This document shows positions 36,080 to 45,341 of a stretch of DNA of 64,000 nt, one piece after another (positions within the stretch are counted from its first letter, which is position 1; every line of letters begins with the position of its first letter). Below the pieces are notes generated by a model. It saw only the letters and a program-made list of their open reading frames with translations, had not been told where the DNA came from and did not search any database. Source of the stretch: Brevibacillus sedimenti (GTDB lineage Bacteria > Bacillota > Bacilli > Brevibacillales > Brevibacillaceae); the NCBI RefSeq assembly GCF_020923495.1, contig NZ_CP064048.1, positions 1,452,001 through 1,516,000 on the forward strand, in the 5' to 3' direction. A program made the translations under genes and the position numbers.

Positions 36080-36129
36080 GGCTCTCTTCAAGCGGGCAGA
36101 TCGCCCTGCACTTTTCCTTTAATTTTCCA

Positions 36130-36159
36130 TTGACATCGTTTTTTTAAATGGAATATAAT
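36130..36159 (+). promoter_or_regulatory. Promoter of metNIQ
   Basis: TTGACA (36130-36135) and TATAAT (36154-36159) are 18 bp apart, 50 bases before the S-box aptamer. Confidence 0.85.
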
Positions 36160-36208
36160 CCGATTTGTATCAACGAAAATACAAACAAACAGCATATACG
36201 GAGAAATT

Positions 36209-36326
36209 CTTCTTATCAAGAGAGGCGGAGGGACAGGCCCAATGAAGCCCGGCAACCGGCTCATCGCACAGATGGGTGTCGCGGTGCCAATTCCTACAAG
36301 ATCGGAGAATCTTGAGAGATGAGAAG
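36209..36326 (+). promoter_or_regulatory. SAM-I (S-box) riboswitch controlling metNIQ
   Basis: The S-box elements occur in order: TTCTTATCAAGAG, GGCGGAGGGACAGGCCC, AATGAAGCCCGGCAACCGG, GCGGTGCCAATTCC and TGAGAGATGAGAA. It should repress methionine uptake when SAM is plentiful, in parallel with the metY copy. Confidence 0.96.
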
Positions 36327-36351
36327 GGTGGATGTGATCGGATATCGATGC

Positions 36352-36386
36352 AAACCCCTTTTTCATGCTGAAAAAGGGGTTTGTTC
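36352..36386 (+). terminator. Expression-platform hairpin of the metNIQ S-box
   Basis: AAACCCCTTTTTC and GAAAAAGGGGTTT form a 13-bp stem around a short loop, followed by TGTTCC. The T-run is weak, but the position 20 bases before the ribosome binding site fits a riboswitch terminator. Confidence 0.72.
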
Positions 36387-36406
36387 CGTATAGGGAGGTG
36401 AACCGG

Positions 36407-37420
36407 ATGATTCGCTTGCAAAACTTGCGCAAAAACTACACGGTACAGGGCAAGACGGTCCCCGCACTAATGGGGATTGACCTGACCATAGAAAAAGGAG
36501 AAATCTTCGGCATCATCGGACATTCCGGTGCCGGGAAAAGTACACTGATTCGCTGCATCAACATGCTGGAGCGTCCGACATCCGGTCACGTAATCGTAGA
36601 CGGCGTCGACCTGACTACACTGGATGACCGCAAGCTGCAGGAGCAGCGGCGCCAAATCGGCATGATCTTTCAGCACTTCAATCTGCTCTCTTCGGCCACG
36701 GTGGCGGAGAACGTGGCCTTTCCGCTGAAGCTGGCCAAGCGGCCCAAGGCGGAGATTGACAAAAAGGTAAACGAACTGCTCACACTGGTCGGCCTGGAAG
36801 CACACCGCGACAAGTATCCGAGCCAGCTCTCCGGCGGGCAGAAGCAGCGTGTCGGGATCGCCCGCGCGTTGGCCAGCGATCCGAAAGTATTGCTGTGTGA
36901 CGAGGCGACGTCCGCGCTCGACCCGCAGACGACCAATTCGATCCTCGCCCTGCTGCTCGACATCAATCGCAAGCTGGGCCTGACCATCGTCCTGATTACG
37001 CACGAGATGCACGTCATCCGCTCCATCTGCGACCGTGTCGGCGTTATCGACGGAGGTGTCATCGTCGAGGAAGGCAAGGTGCTGGACGTGTTCCTCAAAC
37101 CGCAGCATCCGACGACGCGGGAGTTCGTGGAGCAGGTGGCCGATTCCGCCGAGCTGCGGGAAGTGGTGGCTCACGAAAAGGCGGCCGGCGACCAGACGAT
37201 TGTGCGCATCACGTTCCTGGGCGAAAAGACGTACCAGCCGATCCTGTTCCAGACCATGCAGGAGACCGGCACGATGTTCAGCATCCTGCAGGGTACGATT
37301 TCGCGGATGAAAGATACACCTTACGGCCAGCTGGTCGTCGAATTGAGCGGCAATCCGGAGCAGAACAGCCGCGCGATCGAAACCCTGCGCCAGCGCGGTC
37401 TTGAAGTGGAGGTGATGTAA
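36407..37420 (+). CDS. metN: Methionine ABC transporter ATP-binding protein
   Basis: MetN powers import of methionine. The 337-residue protein has Walker [12 protein letters not shown]-loop IFQHFNLL, signature [15 protein letters not shown], Walker [13 protein letters not shown], and a C-terminal NIL domain (about 260-337) that senses methionine. ATG 36407 follows GGGAGGTG. It is the first gene after the S-box and lies two bases before metI. Confidence 0.96.
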   Translation: MIRLQNLRKNYTVQGKTVPALMGIDLTIEKGEIFGIIGHSGAGKSTLIRCINMLERPTSGHVIVDGVDLTTLDDRKLQEQRRQIGMIFQHFNLLSSATVAENVAFPLKLAKRPKAEIDKKVNELLTLVGLEAHRDKYPSQLSGGQKQRVGIARALASDPKVLLCDEATSALDPQTTNSILALLLDINRKLGLTIVLITHEMHVIRSICDRVGVIDGGVIVEEGKVLDVFLKPQHPTTREFVEQVADSAELREVVAHEKAAGDQTIVRITFLGEKTYQPILFQTMQETGTMFSILQGTISRMKDTPYGQLVVELSGNPEQNSRAIETLRQRGLEVEVM

Positions 37421-37421
37421 C

Positions 37422-38087
37422 ATGGGACTGACGTTTGAAAACGTCGATGTGGCGGAAATCGGCAAGGCCACATTGGATACACTGACGATGCTGGGCTTTT
37501 CGACGCTGTTTACCGTCCTGATCGGACTGCCGCTGGGCGTCCTGCTGTTTCTCACCTCCAAGGGACAGCTTTTGGAAAACCGCGTCTTTTACACGATTGC
37601 TTCCTTTGTCGTAAACGTGCTGCGTTCGGTGCCGTTTATCATCCTGATGATCATGTTGATTCCGCTGACGAAAATCCTGGTCGGCACCTCGCTGGGGGTC
37701 AAGGGAGCGATTCCGCCGTTGGTGATCGGGGCGGCTCCGTTTTTCGCCAGACTGGTGGAGACGTCGCTTCGGGAAGTGGACCGCGGTGTGATCGAAGCGG
37801 CCCAGTCGATGGGAGCGTCCAAGTGGCAGATTATTTGGAACGTGCTGCTGCCTGAATCCCGTCCGGGGTTGATTGCCGGCATTACGATTACCACCGTGGC
37901 GCTTGTTTCCTACACGGCGATGTCTGGCGTGATCGGCGGCGGCGGACTGGGCGACCTGGCCATCCGCTACGGTTACCAGCGGTTCCAGACCGATGTGATG
38001 ATTGTTACTGTCGTGATTTTGCTGGTGTTGGTTCAGATCTTGCAAACGCTGGGAGACAAATTGGTAATCCGTTTCAGCCGCAAGTAA
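37422..38087 (+). CDS. metI: Methionine ABC transporter permease
   Basis: The 221-residue protein has five membrane helices and the permease EAA-type loop IEAAQSMGASKWQIIWNVLLPES. The start codon is one base after the metN stop, with GGAGGTG inside the metN end. Confidence 0.96.
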   Translation: MGLTFENVDVAEIGKATLDTLTMLGFSTLFTVLIGLPLGVLLFLTSKGQLLENRVFYTIASFVVNVLRSVPFIILMIMLIPLTKILVGTSLGVKGAIPPLVIGAAPFFARLVETSLREVDRGVIEAAQSMGASKWQIIWNVLLPESRPGLIAGITITTVALVSYTAMSGVIGGGGLGDLAIRYGYQRFQTDVMIVTVVILLVLVQILQTLGDKLVIRFSRK

Positions 38088-38136
38088 GATCTTTACCATA
38101 AAGACAACAATATGAAAGAGAAAGGGGTAATCATCT

Positions 38137-38976
38137 GTGAAAAAATGGGCTGTTTCCATTCTGTCGACTGTACTGGCACTGTCTCTGGCGGCATGCGGCA
38201 CGAAAACCGAAACCGCTCCGAATGCGTCTGGCGGTTCGGACGGGGGCGAACAAAAAGAAATCACCCTGAAAGTGGGCGCTACGCCTGTACCTCATGCTGA
38301 AATTCTGAAATTCATCCAGCCGAAACTGAAAGAACAGGGCATTAACCTGGAAGTTAAGGAATTTACCGACTATGTACAGCCAAACGTGCAGTTGAACGAA
38401 CAACAGTTGGACGCCAACTTCTACCAGCACATTCCGTACCTGGAGCAGTTCAATAAAGACCAAAACATGAACCTGGTGCCGGTGGTGGCAGTGCACATCG
38501 AGCCGTTTGGTGCTTACTCCAAGAAAATCAAAAAGATTGACGAACTGGCCGACGGTGCAACCATCGCTCTGCCGAACGACCCGACCAACAACGGCCGTGC
38601 GCTGGCCCTGCTGGAGAAAAACGGCCTGATCAAGCTGAAAGACGGTGTTGGCATCAAAGGCACCGTAAAAGATATCGTCGAAAACAAGAAAAACCTGCAG
38701 TTCAAAGAAGTAGAAGCAGCCATGCTGCCGCGCGTTCTGGAAGAAGTGGATCTGGCGATGATCAATACCAACTACGCGCTGGAAGCCAAACTGGTGCCGA
38801 CCGAAGACGCACTGATCATTGAAGACAAGGACTCTCCGTACGCCAACTATCTGGTAGCACGTCTGGATAACAAGGACTCCGAGGCCATCCAAAAGCTGGC
38901 GAAAGAGCTGAACTCGCCGGATGTGAAAAAGTTCATCGAGGATACGTATAAAGGAGCGGTTGTGCCGGCATTCTAA
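38137..38976 (+). CDS. metQ: Methionine-binding lipoprotein
   Basis: The 279-residue lipoprotein (lipobox SLAAC, Cys20) belongs to the NlpA family: VGATPVPHAEILKFIQP, EFTDYVQPN, LDANFYQHIPYLEQFN. It captures methionine outside the membrane for MetNI. GTG 38137 follows AAAGGGG. Last gene of the metNIQ operon. Confidence 0.96.
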   Translation: MKKWAVSILSTVLALSLAACGTKTETAPNASGGSDGGEQKEITLKVGATPVPHAEILKFIQPKLKEQGINLEVKEFTDYVQPNVQLNEQQLDANFYQHIPYLEQFNKDQNMNLVPVVAVHIEPFGAYSKKIKKIDELADGATIALPNDPTNNGRALALLEKNGLIKLKDGVGIKGTVKDIVENKKNLQFKEVEAAMLPRVLEEVDLAMINTNYALEAKLVPTEDALIIEDKDSPYANYLVARLDNKDSEAIQKLAKELNSPDVKKFIEDTYKGAVVPAF

Positions 38977-38991
38977 GGCCGTCCCTCCTCT

Positions 38992-39024
38992 GACGCCCGA
39001 ATCGGCTGATTCGGGCGTTTTTTA
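38992..39024 (+). terminator. Terminator of metNIQ
   Basis: ACGCCCGAAT and ATTCGGGCGT form a 10-bp stem followed by six T residues. Confidence 0.88.
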
Positions 39025-39176
39025 TGTTTGCCGTCCACTTTTGCATGAATGTTTATCATTCCAACGAATTTTTTTATAAATAAATAAAATTTTATTAAAT
39101 CAACGTAAAACTTGTTTAAAAACAACATATATAGAGGTATATTTGAGGAAAGATTTAGACAAGGGGGATAAGTGGC

Positions 39177-40802
39177 ATGAAAAAGAATATTTTCATTGCA
39201 ATGAGTTCACTCCTCGTGCTCGGTGCCGCTCTTGCAGGGTGTGGAGGCAATTCCGACAACCCAAGCCAGGGGTCCCAGGCAGAGGAAGCGAAGAAAACCG
39301 GCTCGCAGGTGCTGAGGTTGAACCTGCACTCCGAACCGCCTACGGCTGACCCGGGTCTTTCCGAAGATACAACCTCTTCGGCCATTATTCGGGCAACATT
39401 TGACGGGCTTACCCGGATCGGCGCGGACGGTCAGCCGCACGAGTCCGTGGCGGAAAAAATCGACGTATCCGCTGACGGCCTCACGTACACCTTCCATCTG
39501 CGCGACTCCAAGTGGAGCAACGGCGACCCGGTGACCGCGCACGACTTCGAGTTTGCCTGGAAGCGCGCGCTCGACCCGAAGACCGGAGCAGCCTACGCGT
39601 ATCAGCTGTACTACATCAAGAACGGAGAGGCGTACAACAAGAACAAGGCGAAAGCGGAGGACGTCGGCGTCAAGGCGCTGGACGAAAAGACGCTGGAAGT
39701 AAAGCTGGAAAGGCCGACGCCTTTCTTCAAGGAACTGACGGCGTTCCCGACCTATTTCCCGGTCAACAAGAAGCTGGTTGAATCCAACCCGAACTGGGCG
39801 ATGCAGGCGAGCACCCACGTGGGGAACGGTCCGTTCAAGATGGCGGAATGGGAGCACAAGAACAAGCTGGTGCTCGTGAAAAATGAAAATTACTGGGATA
39901 AAGACGTGGTAAAAATGGACAAAATCGAGTTCTCCATGGTAGATGACGAGAACACCGAACTGTCCATGTTTGAACGCGACGAGCTCGACTGGGCCGGCGC
40001 GCCGATAAGTGCACTGCCGACGGACGCCATCCCGATGTTGAAAGAATCCGGGAAGATGCACAACAAGACCATCGCAGGTGTCTACTGGTATAAGTTCAAT
40101 ACAGAGCAACCTCCGTTTAATAATGCAAAAATCCGTAAAGCATTTGCTTACGCGATTGACCGTCAATCCCTGATCGACAACGTATTGCAGGCCGGTCAAC
40201 TTCCGGCGATGGGGGCTGTACCGCCGACCATGGCGCTGAACAAGGACGGCTACTTCAAGGACAACGACGTGGAGACTGCCAAGAAGCTGCTGGCAGAAGG
40301 CATGAAGGAGCTGGGCATCACCAAGCTGCCGACGGTCACCCTCTCCTACAACACGACAGAAGGGCACCAAAAAATCGCCCAGGCGATCCAGGATCAATGG
40401 AAAAAAGCGTTGGGCGTCGATGTAAGGTTGGAAAACAAGGAGTGGAAGGTGTACATCGAAGACCTGCACCAAGGCAAATTCCAAATCGGCCGCCAGGGCT
40501 GGCTGGGTGATTTCAACGACCCGATCAACTTCCTGGAGTTGTTTAAGGAAAAAATGGGCGGCAACAACGACACCCGTTGGGAACATCCCAAGTTCAAGGA
40601 GCTGCTGGATCAGGCCAGCATGGAAAATGATACGGAGAAGCGCAAGCAGATTCTGGCCGAGGCCGAGTCCATCTTCATGGACGAAATGCCCGTCATCCCG
40701 ATCTACTACTACACCCACTCCTGGGTGCAAAAGGAGAACCTCAAAGGGGTTGTCATCAGCGATCTTGGCAACGTCGACTGGAAATGGGCTTCCTTTGAAT
40801 AA
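39177..40802 (+). CDS. Oligopeptide ABC transporter substrate-binding lipoprotein
   Basis: The 541-residue OppA/DppE-type protein has lipobox ALAGC (Cys22) and family motifs: EPPTADPGLSEDTTS, FHLRDSKWSNGDPVTAHDFEFAWKRAL, NGPFKMAEWEHKNKLVLVKN, VRKAFAYAIDR-like IRKAFAYAIDRQSL. It binds peptides for uptake, but no permease or ATPase genes are adjacent, so it must use a transporter encoded elsewhere. The 150-base upstream region is strongly AT-rich (runs of TTTTATAAATAAATAAAA), unlike its surroundings, and probably holds the promoter. Confidence 0.93.
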   Translation: MKKNIFIAMSSLLVLGAALAGCGGNSDNPSQGSQAEEAKKTGSQVLRLNLHSEPPTADPGLSEDTTSSAIIRATFDGLTRIGADGQPHESVAEKIDVSADGLTYTFHLRDSKWSNGDPVTAHDFEFAWKRALDPKTGAAYAYQLYYIKNGEAYNKNKAKAEDVGVKALDEKTLEVKLERPTPFFKELTAFPTYFPVNKKLVESNPNWAMQASTHVGNGPFKMAEWEHKNKLVLVKNENYWDKDVVKMDKIEFSMVDDENTELSMFERDELDWAGAPISALPTDAIPMLKESGKMHNKTIAGVYWYKFNTEQPPFNNAKIRKAFAYAIDRQSLIDNVLQAGQLPAMGAVPPTMALNKDGYFKDNDVETAKKLLAEGMKELGITKLPTVTLSYNTTEGHQKIAQAIQDQWKKALGVDVRLENKEWKVYIEDLHQGKFQIGRQGWLGDFNDPINFLELFKEKMGGNNDTRWEHPKFKELLDQASMENDTEKRKQILAEAESIFMDEMPVIPIYYYTHSWVQKENLKGVVISDLGNVDWKWASFE

Positions 40803-40812
40803 GGGCAAAACC

Positions 40813-40846
40813 GAGAAGCACATGCGTGTGCTTCTCTTCTTTTTTT
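40813..40846 (+). terminator. Terminator of the peptide-binding protein gene
   Basis: GAGAAGCA and TGCTTCTC form a stem around CATGCGTG (itself able to extend pairing), followed by TTCTTTTTTTT. Confidence 0.88.
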
Positions 40847-40931
40847 CATCCGACAGGGACAATCGACCAATCCCCCGAGCCTCTTTGGTCATAGAGTAAC
40901 AAGGAATAAACCGTACCAAGGGGGAGAAGCC

Positions 40932-41189
40932 GTGGATCTTGGAAAGCTGCTGAACCTGGTCAGGTCCATACCGAAAGATAAGCTGAAGACAGACGCAGGG
41001 CTGAAGGAAGTGATGCGCGATCTGGGCAGAAAGTTCGGGAAGTCGTTTACCGAGCAGGAATTGGATCAGTACGTGGCACAGTTTCGGCGGATGGCTCGAA
41101 CGGAGGACGTCAACAGCCTGATGAACAAGCTGGCCCAAAAGGGTGTAAAGCTGGGCGATTTAAACAACATCAAGAAGCGAATGAAATAG
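40932..41189 (+). CDS. Hypothetical protein, 85 aa
   Basis: GTG 40932 follows AAGGGGGAG. The protein is basic, helical and soluble (MDLGKLLNLVRSIPKDKLKTDAGLKEVMRDLGRKFGKSFTEQELDQYVAQFRRMA), with no known motif. It lies 16 bases before the next small gene, likely one operon. Similar short proteins occur in Bacillales, but I cannot name the family. Confidence 0.7.
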   Translation: MDLGKLLNLVRSIPKDKLKTDAGLKEVMRDLGRKFGKSFTEQELDQYVAQFRRMARTEDVNSLMNKLAQKGVKLGDLNNIKKRMK

Positions 41190-41205
41190 CGGGGGAGGTG
41201 AGACT

Positions 41206-41679
41206 ATCGCTCAGAAGACGAAAGGCAAGAAAAAAACCACCGTCTCCCTCGCGCAATTGCTTGAGAAAATGAACCAGTTGGCCGATGCTCAATACACCAG
41301 CAAAGAACAGATCATCAGCGAAATGGACCAGGTGCGGAGTGAACTGCAGGAGATGAAGGAGACGCTCAACCGCTTGAAGGTACAGCCGGTCCCTCGCAGG
41401 CGGGGGTCGATTTTTGGCCGGCGGCGGAGGGCTCCGGTCCAAGTGGAGCCGGAGAAACCCAAGCTCTCCTTGGAAGACCTGCTGCCCTTGCTTCCTCATT
41501 TGAGCAGTGCGTTTCCCCAATTGAAAAATCCCAAGGTGGCGGAGTCGATCAAGGTGCTTTCCAACCCGGCCGTGATCGCCATGATTCAGCAGTTCCTGGC
41601 AAACTCAGGTTTGACAGGCAAATCCGTCACCCAGGCCAGCCGGAAGGAAAGACGTTTTCTGGGCTGGGGCAAACGTTGA
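41206..41679 (+). CDS. Hypothetical protein, about 157 aa, with probable AUC start
   Basis: The only good ribosome binding site (GGGGGAGGTG, 41191-41200) is five bases before ATC 41206, in frame with the protein; the first conventional start, TTG 41257, has none. The product is basic at the start (AQKTKGKKKTT), has a coiled-coil-like segment (LLEKMNQLADAQYTSKEQIISEMDQVRSELQEMKETLNRLK), an Arg-rich linker (RRRGSIFGRRRR) and a hydrophobic C-terminal third (LEDLLPLLPHLSSAFPQLKNP... VLSNPAVIAMIQQFL). Function unknown. It probably shares an operon with the 85-residue protein. Confidence 0.65.
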   Translation: MAQKTKGKKKTTVSLAQLLEKMNQLADAQYTSKEQIISEMDQVRSELQEMKETLNRLKVQPVPRRRGSIFGRRRRAPVQVEPEKPKLSLEDLLPLLPHLSSAFPQLKNPKVAESIKVLSNPAVIAMIQQFLANSGLTGKSVTQASRKERRFLGWGKR

Positions 41680-41711
41680 GGCGTTCTCTTCCAAGGAAGC
41701 GCCTCTTTTTT
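41678..41711 (+). terminator. Terminator overlapping the end of the 157-aa gene
   Basis: GAGGCG and CGCCTC pair across a 17-base loop with internal pairing (TTCC/GGAA), then six T residues. The stem overlaps the stop codon. Confidence 0.8.
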
Positions 41712-41886
41712 GTCAACTAATAATTACTGGAAAATACGTGACATAATTCGACGTATTTTATCTTTTTTCGACTGAATTTGGTCCAAAACTCCTACAAACT
41801 TTGCCGCCTTTGTTGCGTCTAATACTATGGCGCATCCCGCTCGGTAGTTTATGCCAAAACAAGAAATACCAACGGAGGAGGTCAGG

Positions 41887-43527
41887 ATGAAGAGACGATC
41901 GTTACTATTTTTTGTTCTGCTGGTCCTGCTGCTCATCCCCGGGTGGGCTGCGGCAGCTGGCAGCGCCAAGGAAGAACCGGTGAACCTGATGATCGATGGA
42001 CAAGCTGTCAAGCCTGACGTGCCGCCGCTTATCCAAAACGGCCGCACGCTGGTGCCGATCCGTGTGATCGCCGAAGGCTTGGGCGCCGATGTGAAGTGGG
42101 ATGAGGCCGCGCGGACAGCCACCATCAAGCGCGGCGTACATAATCTGGTGCTCACGCTTGATTCCACGGCAGCCAAGGTCAACGGGAAACAGGTGAAGCT
42201 GGACACTCCGCCGGTCGTGCGCCAGCAGCGGATGCTATTGCCGATCCGGTTTGTCGCTGAATCGCTCGGTGTCACGGTGGGATGGAACGCGTCCACCCGC
42301 ACGGTAATCGCCAACGAGACGCCAGCCGTGCTGATCAACGGCAAAAGTCCGTCCAAGTCGCTGGACTTCTACCGGATGGGCGACTCGCTGTACGTCTCCG
42401 CACAGGCGGTGGCCGAACAAGTGGGATGGAAGGATTTCGCCTGGAAGCACCCGGCTGAGGCCATCACCATCGACGATCAGCAGGTCGTGCCCCTGGATCG
42501 GTTGGAAGAGGAATTGGGCGGCCGCATGACGTGGGACAAACGGGACAACCGCGTCGAGATTAAACGGCTCAGCCGCTTTACCGGTGTTGCTGCAGAAGGG
42601 GACAGCGTCTGGATCGACACCACGCTGCCAGTAACCCCTGAAACGTTCGTCCTGGAGGGACCGCACCGCATCGTGCTGGATCTGCCGCAGACCGAGCTGG
42701 ACGACGACCTGGTGGCCAAACTGGGCAGCCAGAAGGCCGACGAGGTCGAAGAGACAGATGGGCAGAATCAGCCGGATCAAACGGAAGAGGCGAATCAGAT
42801 GTCGCCGTCGGACAAGCCTGAAGACGACACGTTGATTGCCAATATCCGCTACAGCCAGTACAGTTCTTCGCCAAAGACGGTTCGGGTCGTCATTGAGCTG
42901 AACCAGAAGAGTCAGTATAATTTGGAGTATACCAACGACGGGATTGCCGTCAAACTGGCGCCTGCTGCGACTGCTCCCGGCAAGACAGGCTTTTTGATTG
43001 TCGTCGACGCGGGGCACGGGGGCCACGACAATGGGGCCAGCGGCACAGCCGGAAATGTGGAAAAAGACTTTACCCTGGCCGTGTCAAAAAAACTGGCGGC
43101 AGAGTTGAAGCAGTACCCCGAGTTTCAGGTGGAGATGACGCGCACCACAGACGTCTATCTGACCCTGGCAGAGCGCGTGGAGTTCGCCAACAGCCGCAAT
43201 GCGGATTTGTTCATCTCGATTCACGCCAACTCGTTCACGAAGCCGACCGCAGGGGGAACCGAGACGTTCTACTACAACGCCAACAGCGAGGCCCTTGCCC
43301 GGATTGTGCACCGCCACCTGCAGGGGGCGACGAAATTTGCCGACCGTGGCGTGAAGCAAACGGCGTTTTACGTCATTAAAAACACGAAAATGCCGGCCGT
43401 GCTGACGGAGACGGGCTTCCTCTCCAATCCGACGGAAAACGCCCAACTCACGTCGCCGGCGTTTCAGGACAAAGTAGCCAAAGCGCTTGCCGCCGCCATT
43501 CGCGAGTACTATCTCACGTACCGGTAA
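41887..43527 (+). CDS. N-acetylmuramoyl-L-alanine amidase with stalk and AMIN domains
   Basis: The 546-residue secreted enzyme cuts the amide between muramic acid and the stem peptide. After a signal peptide (1-25, ending AAAA) come two copper-amine-oxidase-N-like stalk repeats (about 32-145, NGRTLVPIRVIAEGLGADVKWD and MLLPIRFVAESLGVTVGWN), an AMIN-like beta domain (about 235-370) with an acidic linker, and Amidase_3 (about 375-546). Zinc ligands are His in VVDAGHGGHDNG, Glu in GNVEKDFT and His in ISIHANSF; the catalytic Glu is in LTETGFLSN. ATG 41887 follows GGAGGTCAGG. Confidence 0.94.
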   Translation: MKRRSLLFFVLLVLLLIPGWAAAAGSAKEEPVNLMIDGQAVKPDVPPLIQNGRTLVPIRVIAEGLGADVKWDEAARTATIKRGVHNLVLTLDSTAAKVNGKQVKLDTPPVVRQQRMLLPIRFVAESLGVTVGWNASTRTVIANETPAVLINGKSPSKSLDFYRMGDSLYVSAQAVAEQVGWKDFAWKHPAEAITIDDQQVVPLDRLEEELGGRMTWDKRDNRVEIKRLSRFTGVAAEGDSVWIDTTLPVTPETFVLEGPHRIVLDLPQTELDDDLVAKLGSQKADEVEETDGQNQPDQTEEANQMSPSDKPEDDTLIANIRYSQYSSSPKTVRVVIELNQKSQYNLEYTNDGIAVKLAPAATAPGKTGFLIVVDAGHGGHDNGASGTAGNVEKDFTLAVSKKLAAELKQYPEFQVEMTRTTDVYLTLAERVEFANSRNADLFISIHANSFTKPTAGGTETFYYNANSEALARIVHRHLQGATKFADRGVKQTAFYVIKNTKMPAVLTETGFLSNPTENAQLTSPAFQDKVAKALAAAIREYYLTYR

Positions 43528-43566
43528 GCGGCAAGTCAGGCGACATGACCAGAAGGGGGGTTCCCG

Positions 43567-44142
43567 ATGAAACGACGCAGTTTGATCGGACTCGCTGCTG
43601 CTCTCGTGCTGCTTATGGCAGGATGCGGACAGGGGGCGAAGCCCGAGCCGCAGCCATCCGGCCAGCAGACGGGCGCACCTGCGCAGCAACAGCAGGCTGA
43701 ACAGCCGGGGCAACCTCAGGCTGAACAGCCGGAGCAGCCGCAGCTCACCAAGCAGACAATCGCCGTATACTACACGGACGACAACCTGACGGACCTGAAA
43801 AAGGAAGAGCAGGAGATCGCGTATGCCGATGACCTCGACAAGTACAAAAAAGCGATCGCCCTGTTGGAAAAACCGAAGCAGGCGGGACACAGCCCGCTGT
43901 GGAAGGATTTCCGTTATCACTCTGTCACGTTTGACAAAGGCACACTGACCATTGACGCTGACAGCAAGAATGTGTACAACCTCGGTTCCAGCGGCGAAGC
44001 CTTGGCCATTGATGCGTTGAAGCAGACGCTCTTCCAGTTCGACGAAGTGAAGCAAATCGTGATTCTGGAAGACGGCAAGCCGACCGAGTCCCTGATGGGG
44101 CACGTTGACATCACGGAACCGTTGACAAGAGACAGCCAATAA
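43567..44142 (+). CDS. GerMN-domain lipoprotein
   Basis: The 191-residue lipoprotein (lipobox LMAGC, Cys20) has a Gln/Pro-rich linker (about 25-60, near repeats of AEQPGQPQ) and a C-terminal GerMN domain (IAVYYTDDN... YHSVTFDKGTLTIDADS... ALKQTLFQFDEVKQIVILEDGKP). GerMN occurs in the spore protein GerM and in wall-associated lipoproteins. It lies 39 bases after the amidase gene and is probably cotranscribed, suggesting a shared wall role. Confidence 0.85.
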   Translation: MKRRSLIGLAAALVLLMAGCGQGAKPEPQPSGQQTGAPAQQQQAEQPGQPQAEQPEQPQLTKQTIAVYYTDDNLTDLKKEEQEIAYADDLDKYKKAIALLEKPKQAGHSPLWKDFRYHSVTFDKGTLTIDADSKNVYNLGSSGEALAIDALKQTLFQFDEVKQIVILEDGKPTESLMGHVDITEPLTRDSQ

Positions 44143-44145
44143 TGA

Positions 44146-44183
44146 AAAACGACATGTCCAATATCGGACATGTCGTTTTTTTG
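44146..44183 (+). terminator. Terminator of the amidase/GerMN operon
   Basis: AAAACGACATGTCC and GGACATGTCGTTTT form a perfect 14-bp stem followed by a T-run. Confidence 0.9.
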
Positions 44184-44214
44184 TTATGGAAGGGGCATGG
44201 GCGAATCGGCAAAC

Positions 44215-44268
44215 TTTATGAAAGCTTTACAATGGCACCACAATTCAGCAACATTCGAGCGATATAGT
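44215..44268 (+). promoter_or_regulatory. PHO box and promoter of the pst operon
   Basis: Four 6-bp motifs recur every 11 bp: TTTATG (44215), TTTACA (44226), ACCACA (44237) and GCAACA (44248). This matches the tandem TT(A/C/T)ACA arrangement bound by PhoP. A TATAGT -10 lies at 44263-44268 without a -35, as expected for a PhoP-activated promoter. Confidence 0.82.
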
Positions 44269-44323
44269 TTGTTCATGGAAAGAGAAACAATCCAAACCGA
44301 TGATTAAGGAGGATTTTCATCAG

Positions 44324-45238
44324 ATGAAAAAGCTCGGCAAATTGCTTATGGTGCTGACCGTGGCAGGGGCGCTTCTGGCGGGATGCGGAAGCAACAACGC
44401 GGCTCCGGCACAACCGGAACAACAAGGCAATACGCAAAACAACGGATCTTCCGTATCCGGCGAGCCGGTAACCGCCGTAGGTTCCACCGCGCTGCAGCCG
44501 CTCGTCGAACAAGCTGCCAAAGACTTCACGGCCAAGAATCCGGGCGTGCAAATTCAGGTGCAGGGCGGCGGCAGTGGCACCGGTTTGAGCCAGGTTGCCA
44601 GCGGGGCAGCCACCATCGGCAACTCCGACATCTTCGCCGAGGAGAAACAAGGCATTCCGGCCAACGAACTGGTTGACCATAAAGTGGCGGTAGTCGGGAT
44701 GGCAGCGGTGGTAAGCCCGAAAGTCACGGTTGACAATCTGACCAAGCAGCAGTTGATTGACATTTTCACCGGCAAAATCACCAACTGGAAGGAAGTAGGC
44801 GGCCCAGATCTGAAAGTAACGCTGGTCAACCGTCCGAAGAGCTCCGGCACTCGCGCCACCTTCCACAAATTCGCGCTGGACGGCCATGACGAAGCAGAAG
44901 GCATCACCGAGGACTCCTCCGGCACTGTCCGCAAAATCGTAGCCGAAACTCCGGGTGCAATCGGCTACCTGGCGCTTTCCTACATCGACGATTCGGTAAA
45001 AGCGCTGAAACTGGACGGCGTGGAAGCCTCTGCGGAAAACATCGCCGCGAACAAGTATCCGGTATGGGCGTATGAACACATGTACACCAAAGGGGAACCG
45101 ACCGGCACGGCAAAAGCGTTTCTCGACTTCATTCTGAGCGATGAGGTACAGAAGAAAACCGTCACGGACCTGGGCTTCCTGCCCATCACCGACATGAAGG
45201 TGGAGCGCGACGCCCAAGGCAATGTAACCCAAAAATAA
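44324..45238 (+). CDS. pstS: Phosphate-binding lipoprotein
   Basis: PstS captures phosphate outside the cell for PstCAB. The 304-residue lipoprotein (lipobox LLAGC, Cys21) has the phosphate-site signatures VGSTALQPL, GGGSGTGLSQVASGAATIGNSD and NRPKSSGTRATF. ATG 44324 lies ten bases after AAGGAGG. First gene of the operon, behind a PHO box; an attenuator hairpin separates it from pstC. Confidence 0.96.
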   Translation: MKKLGKLLMVLTVAGALLAGCGSNNAAPAQPEQQGNTQNNGSSVSGEPVTAVGSTALQPLVEQAAKDFTAKNPGVQIQVQGGGSGTGLSQVASGAATIGNSDIFAEEKQGIPANELVDHKVAVVGMAAVVSPKVTVDNLTKQQLIDIFTGKITNWKEVGGPDLKVTLVNRPKSSGTRATFHKFALDGHDEAEGITEDSSGTVRKIVAETPGAIGYLALSYIDDSVKALKLDGVEASAENIAANKYPVWAYEHMYTKGEPTGTAKAFLDFILSDEVQKKTVTDLGFLPITDMKVERDAQGNVTQK

Positions 45239-45259
45239 TGGACAGACAATCGGCAGCAG

Positions 45260-45294
45260 AATGAGGGGTGGGGGGGCACTTGCCCCTCATTTTG
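45260..45294 (+). terminator. Partial terminator between pstS and pstC
   Basis: AATGAGGGG and CCCCTCATT form a 9-bp stem followed by only three T residues. Such intercistronic hairpins let the binding protein be made in excess over the permease. Confidence 0.7.
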
Positions 45295-45341
45295 CGTGTT
45301 TCGCTGATTTATATGTTCGTTGATTCATATGGAGGGAGAGT

